From a bacterium UBA1790 (lineage in GTDB: Bacteria > Bacteroidota > Bacteroidia > Bacteroidales > Muribaculaceae), in the NCBI GenBank assembly GCA_002314465.1, contig DCGA01000123.1, positions 1,237-24,794 of the forward strand: a DNA stretch of 23,558 bases, written 5' to 3'. Under the pieces are notes generated by a model. That model was not told the origin of the DNA, made no database searches, and was given only the letters and a program-made list of their open reading frames with translations. Positions 1 to 6,991 of this stretch are shown piece after piece (the stretch's first letter is position 1; the number at the start of each line of letters is the position of its first letter). Made by a program: the position numbers and the translations under genes.

Positions 1-198
1 CATATCCTTCATGAGGAATGGATCGAGCATTTGGCTTAGCGAGGGAGAAAAGAACGCCTTTACGTCTTCGGGCGTCTTTATACCTCGCATCACCAAAAGG
101 CGTGCAATAGCCGGGCAATTGGGAAACTGTTGTTCCAACTGCTTGACTATCTGTTGTTCTTGGGATGTCAGTGGTAAGTAATTCCATTTACTTATCAT
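1..198 (-). CDS. recJ: Single-stranded-DNA-specific exonuclease RecJ, N-terminal fragment
   Basis: The first 66 codons are present and the gene continues past the left edge of the window. The peptide begins MISKWNYLPL and contains CPAIARLLVMRGI followed by a stretch ending in LDPFLMKDM. This matches the N-terminus of RecJ, where a conserved RGI segment and a DPF..MKDM segment precede the DHH phosphoesterase domain. RecJ is a 5'-3' single-strand DNA exonuclease used in RecFOR recombination, mismatch repair and base excision repair. The catalytic DHH motifs lie outside the window, so activity cannot be judged. The ATG at 198 is the only start in frame near the homologous N-terminus. No separate promoter is visible between it and the structured RNA upstream, so recJ may be read from the promoter at 459-489. 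Confidence 0.85.
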   Translation of the reverse strand, partial: MISKWNYLPLTSQEQQIVKQLEQQFPNCPAIARLLVMRGIKTPEDVKAFFSPSLSQMLDPFLMKDM

Positions 199-210
199 TT
201 ATGTTGTTCT

Positions 211-452
211 TTTTATGTGCTAAGGAAACCACCCGCTCTCTTGCGGCGTGGGTATATGTAGGAATATAGCAAAAGGGTGCCGCCCGTGGCGACACTACTG
301 TAGTATATATACACCTTGTCATGGATGATTCCAGAGCATTGGCAGGAACCCCCAAATGGTGCTAACCTATAGGTCGACAAATAGTTAATGGCGTCGACAG
401 GTTTCAAAGATCGAGAATGCCGGGCGCACATGCCGGGCAATATTGCTATAAT
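211..452 (-). ncRNA. Probable structured RNA upstream of recJ (6S-like / Bacteroidales-1 candidate)
   Basis: A strong promoter at 459-489 drives about 240 nt of non-coding sequence that stops just before recJ. The transcript can close on itself. AUGUGC near the 5' end (426-431) pairs with GCACAU near the 3' end (215-220). Just inside, CCCG and UCUC pair with CGGG and GAGA. Internal hairpins include GUGUCGCC/GGCGGCAC around the ACG loop, GCACC/GGUGU enclosing GGUUCC/GGAAUC, and a pair of GUCGAC palindromes. The length and terminal stem resemble the 6S RNA class, and 6S-like RNAs are known in Bacteroidales. The class is inferred from architecture only. The interior looks branched rather than a clean rod, which counts against 6S. 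No U-tract follows the closing stem, so the 3' end would come from processing or the RNA is a recJ leader. Confidence 0.5.
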
Positions 453-458
453 TCCTTA

Positions 459-489
459 CAAAGTTACTTAAAAAGGGGTGTTTTTCAAA
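459..489 (-). promoter_or_regulatory. Promoter of the recJ-upstream RNA
   Basis: Reading the minus strand, TTTG (489-486) is followed after exactly 19 bp by TAACTTTG (466-459). This is a full match to the Bacteroidota -33/-7 consensus. The predicted start is near 452-455. Nothing notable is visible in the AT-rich stretch between this promoter and the terminator at 604-636. Confidence 0.75.
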
Positions 490-603
490 GTGGATTTTGT
501 CATATTTTAGCAACAGTAACCTTTTTTTGCATTTTTTATACTTAGGTATGCTGGCCATGCGGCAGAACGCCGATTATGCAGATTATTTTACTGAAAATAA
601 AAC

Positions 604-636
604 AAAGAAAAACGGGCTCCCTGCATGGGGAGCCCG
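604..636 (-). terminator. Intrinsic terminator of the mscS-type gene
   Basis: On the minus strand the hairpin CGGGCTCCC / GGGAGCCCG (arms within 613-636, short loop) is followed by a T-rich run at 612-604. It lies about 60 bp past the stop codon of the channel gene. Confidence 0.8.
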
Positions 637-652
637 CTGTATTGAGTGAGAG

Positions 653-678
653 TTGCCCGGGCCACGCGGGGCGGGCAA
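653..678. repeat. GC-rich inverted repeat between stop codon and terminator
   Basis: TTGCCCG (653-659) and CGGGCAA (672-678) are perfect inverted copies around a 12-nt GC-rich centre. The element lies in the 3' UTR of the channel gene ahead of its terminator and could stabilise the mRNA 3' end. No T-tract follows it. Confidence 0.5.
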
Positions 679-694
679 ATTCCTAATGAGACTA

Positions 695-1678
695 TCAAGC
701 CTTGTCGAGATGGATATCCATCTGCGGGAAGGGGAAGTGGATGTCGTTCTTGGGCAGTTCGTTGTACATTGCCTCATAAACGTTGAAATAAACATCCCAG
801 TAGTTCTCGCTCAGGCACCAGCCGCGCACGATGAGAGATACCGCGCTGTCGTCGAGACCACCAACGGTAACAGTGGGAACACATTCCTCGTTCTTAACTG
901 TGAGGGGCTCTGCATCGAGCACGCCGAGGATAACCTCGCGGGCCTTAGCAACGCTGTCGCCATAAGAGATGCCCACGTTCCAGTCTACACGGCGATACTT
1001 CTCGCTTGAGTAGTTGGTGATGGTGTCGGTAGAAAGGCCGCCGTTGGGGATGCTGATGCGCTCGTTGCTGGGAGTAAGGATTACGGTGTTGAAGATCTGG
1101 ATTTCCTTCACGGTACCGCTATTGCCGCCTGCCACGATGAAGTCGCCCACCTTGAAGGGCTTGAGGAGCAGGATGAGAACGCCGCCTGCAAAGTTCTGAA
1201 GTGTGCCGCTCAAGGCGAGGCCAATGGCAACACCGGCCGATGCAAAGATGGCTATGAACGAACTTGTCTCAATGCCGAGGATTGCAACCACGGTGATGAT
1301 GAGCAGGAAGAGCAGCGTGAAGCGGAGCAGGCTGAGGAGGAATGTGGTGAGAGAAGGTTCAACCTTCTTGCGTTCCATGACTGCACGCAACATCTTGTGG
1401 AGCTTGTTGACGATGAACTTACCCACGAAGAAAACTGCGATAGCAGCGAGCAGACGGAAACCGAATGCCATGACTGCACTTGACATGCTTGTGAAAACGC
1501 CACCCCAGTCAATACCGCTCACGGTGTCGGCAATGTTAGAAACCGAAAGTTTCTCGGGATTAGCAGCTAAAGAATCGACGGCAGAGCCAACTGCGCCAGT
1601 AACGTCTTGGATACCATTCACTGTTGCCGAATCGGCCTCAGCGGGATTAATCTGTAAGAGAATGTTTAATAAATTCAT
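695..1678 (-). CDS. MscS-family small-conductance mechanosensitive channel
   Basis: This 327-residue inner-membrane protein releases small solutes when membrane tension rises under hypo-osmotic shock. Three hydrophobic segments lie at about 62-92, 112-136 and 140-172. The last is the pore-lining helix, with small-residue packing (FASAGVAIGLALSGTLQNFA) and then the conserved LLLKPFKVGDFI that leads into the cytoplasmic beta domain (about 180-245). The C-terminal alpha/beta vestibule domain follows. Compared with the roughly 280-residue minimal MscS it carries an extra N-terminal stretch of about 60 polar residues, mostly ahead of TM1. It is transcribed toward the terminator at 604-636. A -7 element with an overlapping inverted repeat lies 33 bp upstream. 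The family assignment is firm; ion selectivity and gating properties cannot be read from the sequence. Confidence 0.93.
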   Translation of the reverse strand: MNLLNILLQINPAEADSATVNGIQDVTGAVGSAVDSLAANPEKLSVSNIADTVSGIDWGGVFTSMSSAVMAFGFRLLAAIAVFFVGKFIVNKLHKMLRAVMERKKVEPSLTTFLLSLLRFTLLFLLIITVVAILGIETSSFIAIFASAGVAIGLALSGTLQNFAGGVLILLLKPFKVGDFIVAGGNSGTVKEIQIFNTVILTPSNERISIPNGGLSTDTITNYSSEKYRRVDWNVGISYGDSVAKAREVILGVLDAEPLTVKNEECVPTVTVGGLDDSAVSLIVRGWCLSENYWDVYFNVYEAMYNELPKNDIHFPFPQMDIHLDKA

Positions 1679-1710
1679 ATACGTTTAAAATGGTTATTTA
1701 TTTCGGAGCG

Positions 1711-1735
1711 CAAAGTTAGCAATAAAAATGCTAAC
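1711..1735 (-). promoter_or_regulatory. Promoter of the mscS-type gene with overlapping inverted repeat
   Basis: TAACTTTG on the minus strand (1718-1711) fits the -7 consensus. No good TTTG lies 19 bp upstream. An inverted repeat GTTAGC-N9-GCTAAC (1715-1735) overlaps the -7 box and extends into the spacer, where a repressor operator could sit. Confidence 0.55.
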
Positions 1736-1796
1736 AATGAAACAAAATGTACAAACGATGGGAAAAAGCAGACCAACGCCCCACCCCGCCTACGCG

Positions 1797-2690
1797 TCAA
1801 AGCGAATCGTGAGAGGGCTCAACATGGATATAGATTTGCGACTCGATGCCGAATCGATCGCGCAGCCGCTGCTCAGCGGCAATGGTCATCTCATGGGCCA
1901 CGAGCACCGTGATGTGGGGGTCGACCACGATGTGTGCGTCGATAATAACGCTACGGCCGTTGCGGCGGGTTTTAAGTTCGTGCACGTCGTCAATACCGTC
2001 AACAGCATTGATGATGTCCCTTATCTCGTCGCATTCGCTCTGCGGAAGCGATGCCTCCATGAGTTCGTTCACAGCCCCGAGAGCCATCTTAATGGCAACC
2101 ATAAAGATGAAGAAACTGATGATGCAACCCGCCAGCGGGTCGAGGATTACCCAGTTATGGCCCAGGAAAATCGCACCGGCGATACCCACAAGCGAACCGA
2201 TAGACGATATGGCATCGGTGCGGTGATGCCATGCGTTGGCAATCACAGCCTGGCTGTTGACATCACGCCCCACACGGGCGGTCACCTGATAGAGAACCTC
2301 CTTGACAAGGATTGACACAGCGGCCATGTAAAGCGTAATCATGCCCGGCGCCTCGAGAGTGTCGCCGTGCAAGTGTCCATAAATAGCCGTGGCACCGTCG
2401 TAGAGCAACTTAATGCCCACAACGAGCAGCATGGCACTCACAATGAGCGTTGCGAGGGTTTCGTATTTGCCGTGTCCGTATCCATGGTCGCTATCGCTCT
2501 CCTTTGCCGAAATCTTGACAAAGACCATAACGATGAAGTCGCTTATGAGGTCGGTGAGCGAATGAACACCGTCGGCCACCATCGCGGCACTATGCCCCAC
2601 CAGACCGGCAGCCACCTTCACGATAGTGAGCAGGCAGTTGGCAGCCGCACCGGCAAGGGTAATTCGCATTATTTTGAGTTCTCGGGTCAT
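1797..2690 (-). CDS. Cation diffusion facilitator (CDF) family metal/proton antiporter
   Basis: This 297-residue inner-membrane exporter removes divalent metal (zinc, iron or manganese class) in exchange for protons. The two metal-site motifs are visible. HxxxD in TM2 is H43/D47 within ADGVHSLTD, and HxxxD in TM5 is H155/D159 within NAWHHRTDA. The loop HGYGHGKYE at 69-77, typical of the family, follows TM2. After six membrane helices comes the cytoplasmic ferredoxin-like domain (about 205-297) with several histidines, including HELKTRR and DAHIVVDPH. The HxxxD pattern favours zinc, but the substrate is inferred. I chose the ATG at 2690 rather than a TTG four codons upstream, because the -7 element overlaps that TTG. 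With this start the 5' UTR would be only about 6 nt. Confidence 0.92.
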   Translation of the reverse strand: MTRELKIMRITLAGAAANCLLTIVKVAAGLVGHSAAMVADGVHSLTDLISDFIVMVFVKISAKESDSDHGYGHGKYETLATLIVSAMLLVVGIKLLYDGATAIYGHLHGDTLEAPGMITLYMAAVSILVKEVLYQVTARVGRDVNSQAVIANAWHHRTDAISSIGSLVGIAGAIFLGHNWVILDPLAGCIISFFIFMVAIKMALGAVNELMEASLPQSECDEIRDIINAVDGIDDVHELKTRRNGRSVIIDAHIVVDPHITVLVAHEMTIAAEQRLRDRFGIESQIYIHVEPSHDSL

Positions 2691-2699
2691 AACAAGCAA

Positions 2700-2707
2700 C
2701 AAATTTA
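2700..2707 (-). promoter_or_regulatory. -7 promoter element of the CDF gene
   Basis: TAAATTTG on the minus strand fits TAnnTTTG. No clear -33 TTTG is present. The predicted transcript would start about 6 nt before the ATG at 2690. Confidence 0.45.
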
Positions 2708-2750
2708 CACAAAATATGTGAAAGGAGGCTCATAAAAGGAAAAAATATGC

Positions 2751-2758
2751 TACATTTG
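2751..2758 (+). promoter_or_regulatory. -7 promoter element of the TPR gene
   Basis: TACATTTG fits TAnnTTTG and lies 23 bp before the ATG at 2782. It is divergent from the CDF promoter. The -33 region lacks TTTG. Confidence 0.55.
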
Positions 2759-2781
2759 CACATAGAAAGACCTCACAAGAA

Positions 2782-3711
2782 ATGAAAAGAACATCTAAAC
2801 TCATCATAGCGATGCTGCTCACCGCCGTGGCAGCACAAGCCCAGGTCATCACCCATATGGCAAAGGAGAACACCAAGGTTGAACGCGGCGAGAAACCCGG
2901 TAGCGACGATGACCGCCTCTCGCGCCAGGAAATGGACGTGCAACTCGACTCTACAGCAATGTACTACCAGCTCGTAGACTCGGCTCAAGTGCGCATACAG
3001 GCGCAAGACTGGGCGGGAGCCGAGAACTACATTCGCCGTGCCATAGCCACCGAGCCGCACAACAACACCAACTCATTGCTGCTCACCAACCTGGGCACAC
3101 TGCAACGCTTCCAAGGCAAGCTTGACGACGCCATTAAGAACTACACCCTCGCGCTCGACATGACTCCCAACGCAGTGATACTGCTGCTCAACCGTGCCGC
3201 AGTGTATATGCAGACGGGGAACATGGATGCCGCAAAGAAGGACTTTGAGAAAGCGCGCGAACTCGACGAGAAAGAGGAAGAGTCACGCTACAGCTTGGGT
3301 ATGCTGGCAATGGACCAAGGCGACTACGACAAAGCCGAGGCCTACTTCAACGAGATACGCAAGGTAAACCCAAAGAGCGAGTATGCCAACGAAGGCCTGG
3401 GCATGATGTTCAAGGAGAAAGGCGACTATGCCAAGGGCGTGGTTTACCTGAGCGAAGCCATCAAGCAGAACGAATACAACGTCACCCTACTGGGCAACCG
3501 TGCCGACTGTTACCTCGTGCTCAAGCAGTTGAACAATGCATCGAACGACATACAGACAGCACTGAAGCAAGCGCCCGACGACGGTTCCCTGTACCTGCTG
3601 CGCGCCAAGCTCAACAAGATGCGTTTCAACTACGACGACATGCACCGCGACATAGACCTTGCCATAAAGTACGGCGTGGACGAGGAGACTGCAAAGCAAA
3701 TCGCAAAATAA
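2782..3711 (+). CDS. Secreted tetratricopeptide-repeat (TPR) protein
   Basis: This 309-residue protein begins with a signal peptide (MKRTSKLIIAMLLTAVAAQA, cleavage near residue 21), so it is probably periplasmic. After a charged linker (about 25-55) the rest is helical TPR units of 34 residues. Recognisable repeats include QDWAGAENYIRRAIATEP, GKLDDAIKNYTLALDMTP, GNMDAAKKDFEKARELD, GDYDKAEAYFNEIRKVNP and GDYAKGVVYLSEAI. TPR arrays are protein-interaction scaffolds, and nothing here indicates a partner or catalytic activity. The gene is followed after 44 bp by pgeF with no obvious promoter or terminator between them, so the two are probably co-transcribed. The function is otherwise unknown. Confidence 0.85.
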   Translation: MKRTSKLIIAMLLTAVAAQAQVITHMAKENTKVERGEKPGSDDDRLSRQEMDVQLDSTAMYYQLVDSAQVRIQAQDWAGAENYIRRAIATEPHNNTNSLLLTNLGTLQRFQGKLDDAIKNYTLALDMTPNAVILLLNRAAVYMQTGNMDAAKKDFEKARELDEKEEESRYSLGMLAMDQGDYDKAEAYFNEIRKVNPKSEYANEGLGMMFKEKGDYAKGVVYLSEAIKQNEYNVTLLGNRADCYLVLKQLNNASNDIQTALKQAPDDGSLYLLRAKLNKMRFNYDDMHRDIDLAIKYGVDEETAKQIAK

Positions 3712-3755
3712 CACAACCATCAACATAGCAAACCGCAAAGGTTAATTAGCACTGT

Positions 3756-4532
3756 ATGATTAAACATCTAGACTTCAATACACCCGCGAAGGGCATCACC
3801 GCATTCACCACCGAGCGCGGCGAAGTGAACGCCCGTAACAAATACTCGGCATTCAACGTGTGCAACTATACCGGCGACGATGCACTCCATGTGCTCGACT
3901 GCCGCATGATGCTGTGCATGGAACTGGGCATAGACATGGATAGCCTCATCATGCCACACCAGACCCACTCGGTACGCGTTGCAGTAATCGACGACGCCTA
4001 CATGCGACTTGATATAGACAAGCAAGAGGCTGCCCTTGAAGGAGTTGACGCACTTGTTACGAAACTTGGTGACGTGTGCATAGGCGTGAATACAGCAGAC
4101 TGCGTGCCCATTATCCTTGCCGACGACAAGGCTGGCGTGATTGCCGCAGTGCATGCCGGCTGGCGCGGAACGGTTGCCGGGATTGCGGAGGCCGCAGTAA
4201 AGGCGATGGTGAAACTCGGTGCCAAGGCACAAGACATCCAGGCAGTGATGGGTCCGTCGATATGCCAGGAGTGCTTTGAGGTGGGCGACGAGGTAGTGAA
4301 GGAGTTTGAGAAGGCAGGCTTTGACACCCAAGCCATAGTGAAGCGCAACGAAGCGAGCGGCAAGGCGCACATAGACCTGCGCAAGGCCAACGAAGCGGTA
4401 CTTGCCAAGGCCGGGATTAAAAGCGTAAACACCCGTTGCGAATGCTCGAAGTGCAGTGGCAAACGCTATTTCAGCGCGCGCGCGTTGGGCGTTGATTCGG
4501 GCCGCACATTCACTGCCGTGATAAAGAAATAA
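3756..4532 (+). CDS. pgeF: PgeF/YfiH-type peptidoglycan editing factor (laccase-domain, DUF152)
   Basis: This 258-residue cytosolic enzyme belongs to the YfiH/PgeF family, also called polyphenol oxidase or Cu-oxidase_4. Members remove L-Ser wrongly incorporated into peptidoglycan precursors, and related proteins act as purine nucleoside phosphorylases or adenosine deaminases. The metal triad is intact: H71 in MPHQTHS, C116 in NTADCVP and H133 in VHAGWRG. The downstream GPSICQECFEV motif (166-176) and the C-terminal RYFSARALGVDSGR segment are also typical. It is of normal length for the family. It lies 44 bp after the TPR gene and 87 bp before the HU/SPOR gene, which has its own promoter. The true substrate in this organism is not shown by the sequence. 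Confidence 0.92.
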   Translation: MIKHLDFNTPAKGITAFTTERGEVNARNKYSAFNVCNYTGDDALHVLDCRMMLCMELGIDMDSLIMPHQTHSVRVAVIDDAYMRLDIDKQEAALEGVDALVTKLGDVCIGVNTADCVPIILADDKAGVIAAVHAGWRGTVAGIAEAAVKAMVKLGAKAQDIQAVMGPSICQECFEVGDEVVKEFEKAGFDTQAIVKRNEASGKAHIDLRKANEAVLAKAGIKSVNTRCECSKCSGKRYFSARALGVDSGRTFTAVIKK

Positions 4533-4584
4533 AGCCGAAATAAGACAGTTGAGGCTGTTACACCGAAAATAGTACCGCAAATAT

Positions 4585-4615
4585 TTTGAAAATCGGGAAA
4601 TAATCTATAATTTTG
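4585..4615 (+). promoter_or_regulatory. Consensus promoter placing the start of transcription at an ATG
   Basis: TTTG (4585-4588), a 19-bp spacer and TAATTTTG (4608-4615) match the full Bacteroidota consensus. The expected +1 is at 4619-4620, which is the start codon of the next gene. Confidence 0.75.
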
Positions 4616-4619
4616 TGTG

Positions 4620-5597
4620 ATGTTTTCACTTATAGAACACATAGAGTATTTGATGATGAGCCACGACTGCGTGATAGTTCCCGGATGGGGAGCCCTCATT
4701 GCGCAGTATAGCGACTCGTTCTACAACGAAGAGGCCGGCATCATCAACAAGCCCCAGCGCAAGGTGGGGTTCAACTCGTCGGTGAACCACAATGACGGTT
4801 TGCTGGCGCAGTCTATCGTGCGTCGTGAAGGCATCACCTATGACGAGGCCGTGCGTTTCATCGCCGACAGCGTGACCACCTTCAAGCAGCAACTCAATGC
4901 CGGCAACGAAGTGTCACTGGGCCGCCTGGGATTCTTCCACAGCAACGAGGGCCTTGTAGACTTTATCCCCTTCTTCCACGAGAGCAGCAACGACGAGTAC
5001 TTCGGTCTGCGCAGTGTCAACTTCAAGACGCTGGCACAGTTGCGCAAGGAGCAGGAAGAGGCCGAGCAACCTGTTGTGGAAACAGTGGTAGTGCGCACAT
5101 CGTGGGCCAAACGCGCAATGCAGATTGCCGCATCAGTAATCGTGCTGCTGGCTCTGGTTCCCATCCTCACCACTCCTATCCTGCGCGAGAGCGACACTTT
5201 TGCGGGACTCAACCTTCCCGAAATCAAGAAGCCCACACGCCCCGTTTTCAACTGGGACAGCGCTAAGGTTGACCTCGCGGTAACACTGCCCGAGCAGGCG
5301 ATTGAAGCCCAAAAGACAGTGAAGCCGATTGCCAAGAAGGATGATAAAGCAAACCTTGAGACTTCGCTTGCAAATACAAGTGGTTCAGGACGTTTCTATC
5401 TGATTATTTCTTCTCTCAGTACCGAGAAGCAAGTGAAGGAATACCTGGGTTCGCACCACGACCTCGGCGAACTGCAAGTACTCAAGCGCGGTAACAAATA
5501 CCGCATTTATGTAGCACGCGACAACAGCGCCGACAAGCTTTATAAGATCAAGCGCGAGTTGCCCGAGCGCTATCACGACGCCTGGGTGTGCGACTAA
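4620..5597 (+). CDS. HU-CCDC81-type DNA-binding domain / SPOR domain membrane protein
   Basis: This 325-residue protein appears to span the inner membrane once. Residues 1-140 resemble the two HU-like (CCDC81-type) domains found in Bacteroidota: IEYLMMSHDCVIVPGWGALIAQY starts the first, and FIADSVTTFKQQLNAGNEVSLGRLGFF the second. A charged stretch (140-150) leads to a membrane helix at about 165-186. A linker with proline and lysine follows, then a SPOR domain (256-325, beginning RFYLIISSLS and ending RYHDAWVCD), which in other proteins binds denuded septal peptidoglycan. The architecture suggests an envelope or division protein with a cytoplasmic HU-like domain; DNA binding is not proven. 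The ATG at 4620 is preferred over the GTG at 4617 because the promoter places +1 at 4619-4620. That would make the mRNA leaderless. Confidence 0.87.
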   Translation: MFSLIEHIEYLMMSHDCVIVPGWGALIAQYSDSFYNEEAGIINKPQRKVGFNSSVNHNDGLLAQSIVRREGITYDEAVRFIADSVTTFKQQLNAGNEVSLGRLGFFHSNEGLVDFIPFFHESSNDEYFGLRSVNFKTLAQLRKEQEEAEQPVVETVVVRTSWAKRAMQIAASVIVLLALVPILTTPILRESDTFAGLNLPEIKKPTRPVFNWDSAKVDLAVTLPEQAIEAQKTVKPIAKKDDKANLETSLANTSGSGRFYLIISSLSTEKQVKEYLGSHHDLGELQVLKRGNKYRIYVARDNSADKLYKIKRELPERYHDAWVCD

Positions 5598-5635
5598 AAG
5601 TCGGGCACACGTTGCGTCATGGGAAATAGATTGTG

Positions 5636-5664
5636 AAGAGTCGCCTGCAGCGATTCTTTTTTTT
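5636..5664 (+). terminator. Intrinsic terminator after the HU/SPOR gene
   Basis: AAGAGTCGC (5636-5644) pairs with GCGATTCTT (5650-5658, one G-T wobble) around a 5-nt loop and continues into an uninterrupted T run. Confidence 0.85.
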
Positions 5665-5733
5665 GTGCAAAGCCAACGAAATACACATTATATATATAAA
5701 TAATACTACCCGGCAATAAACCTTTGGGGCAAC

Positions 5734-5766
5734 TTGCAGTCAAATGGCTAAAAATACTAATATTTG
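5734..5766 (+). promoter_or_regulatory. Degenerate promoter of the protease gene
   Basis: TTG at 5734-5736 and AATATTTG at 5759-5766 (within TAATATTTG) approximate the -33/-7 pair with a long 22-bp spacer. The predicted +1 lies about 6 nt before the ATG at 5776. Confidence 0.35.
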
Positions 5767-5775
5767 TATCGCACA

Positions 5776-6948
5776 ATGACACACTTTACCCAATTACGCG
5801 CGCTCGCCATCGTAACAGCAGCGATGGCCACAATCGCGCTGGTTGCTGGACAAGCGGCTTGCACACGCAAGAACGAAGGCAAGACCCCCGAGGAGATTTT
5901 CAACACATCGGCATCGGGAGTAGCAGTCGTAGTTAACAATGTATTCTACAAGGCGTCGTTGCCCAACGGCATCACGTTCTATTTCTCGGGAATCGAGAAC
6001 GGCGAACTTAAGGACCTCACCACAACTATCGACAGCATAAAGATGAGTACGGTGTCGGGGACGGCGTTCTTTGTCGACGAAAACGGCACACTGCTCACCA
6101 ACAGGCATGTAGTGTATCCCGAACCACCTCACGACCAAGTGGTTGCTTGCTCCAACAAGTCCATAGCACGCCTCATGATGTTCTACCAGAAACGCTCGAC
6201 CGAACTTGAGCACGAGATGCTGCTCACACAGCAGAGCATTGAGAACAACGTGTACTGGGACTTTGACTTCTGGGGCAGGAATTTCATAAACGAATCGCCC
6301 GAAAACGACAGTCTGAGAGTGCAACTGCAAGCACTTACCACCGAAAAAGAACGCGTGAAAGAAGCACTGGAAAAACTCAGTTACATAAGTCCCAACGACA
6401 TCTCGGTGCAAGTGAACTCGACCCTGAGCATCGCATTGCACAACCAGCGCGTGACAAGCGCCAACGACTTCATGTCGTGCAAGACAGTGATGATGTCGCC
6501 CGAGGACAACGTGGACCTTGCACTCATCAGGCTCAACAGCCAACAGACACCGCAGGAGTGCCACATCTTTAAGACACCGCAGGAAACCGACGAGTGGGAC
6601 TCTCCCACCCTTGCCGAGCGCGAGAAACTGTCTATTACCCAACCTCTTGTAATGATAGGTTACAACCAGGGGCTCGTACTGGGCACAACCGAGCAGGGCA
6701 TCCAGGCGCAACTCACAACCGGAACGATATCGCAAGAACCCGACAACAACCGCGTGATGTACTCGATTGTGGCGTTGCAAGGTTCCAGCGGCAGTCCTGT
6801 GCTCAACCAGTGGGGCGAACTCGTGGCCGTGAACTATGCCGGCGTAATGAACTCTCAGAGTTTCAACTTCGGCATCCCGCTGGTGCAGATTAACAAATAC
6901 CTAAAGGACTGGGGTATAATCAAGCCAAAAAGAAAGATGATGAGTTAA
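5776..6948 (+). CDS. Envelope trypsin-like serine protease with a long inserted helical segment
   Basis: This 390-residue protein has a hydrophobic N-terminus (about 8-28) ending in GQAAC. The export signal is clear, but the lipobox is poor because a glutamine sits at -3. The chymotrypsin-fold catalytic triad is visible: H111 in LLTNRHVV, D247 in DNVDLALIRL, and S338 in ALQGSSGSPVLN, the GxSG motif of HtrA/trypsin-2 proteases. His and Asp are about 136 residues apart, far more than the roughly 50 usual for the fold. The excess (about 130-215) is charged and helix-forming (for example LTTEKERVKEALEKL), probably a coiled-coil insertion. No PDZ domain follows, unlike DegP/HtrA. The likely location is the periplasm or outer envelope; the substrate is unknown. 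I chose the ATG at 5776 over an upstream TTG that overlaps the -7 element. Confidence 0.85.
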   Translation: MTHFTQLRALAIVTAAMATIALVAGQAACTRKNEGKTPEEIFNTSASGVAVVVNNVFYKASLPNGITFYFSGIENGELKDLTTTIDSIKMSTVSGTAFFVDENGTLLTNRHVVYPEPPHDQVVACSNKSIARLMMFYQKRSTELEHEMLLTQQSIENNVYWDFDFWGRNFINESPENDSLRVQLQALTTEKERVKEALEKLSYISPNDISVQVNSTLSIALHNQRVTSANDFMSCKTVMMSPEDNVDLALIRLNSQQTPQECHIFKTPQETDEWDSPTLAEREKLSITQPLVMIGYNQGLVLGTTEQGIQAQLTTGTISQEPDNNRVMYSIVALQGSSGSPVLNQWGELVAVNYAGVMNSQSFNFGIPLVQINKYLKDWGIIKPKRKMMS

Positions 6949-6953
6949 AACGA

Positions 6954-6982
6954 AATGAGCGGCCATAAAGGTCGCTCATTTT
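6954..6982. terminator. Bidirectional terminator between convergent genes
   Basis: AATGAGCGGCC (6954-6964) pairs with GGTCGCTCATT (6970-6980) around ATAAA. A T run follows on the plus strand, and a T-rich tract (TTTCGTTTT) follows on the minus strand. It serves the protease gene and the convergent gene at 6992. Confidence 0.85.
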
Positions 6983-6991
6983 AGTGATATA

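Noticed and set aside
213..440. 75-codon minus-strand reading frame upstream of recJ
   Set aside because: It coincides with the structured RNA, has no family resemblance, and its composition (scattered Cys, YSYIYPRRKRAGG) does not look like a real protein.
3768..4580. 270-codon minus-strand frame opposite pgeF
   Set aside because: pgeF has its full metal-binding triad; the opposite frame is a shadow.
5794..6780. 328-codon minus-strand frame opposite the protease gene
   Set aside because: The plus-strand frame has a complete catalytic triad and export signal. The opposite frame is rich in Cys, His and Val with no motif.
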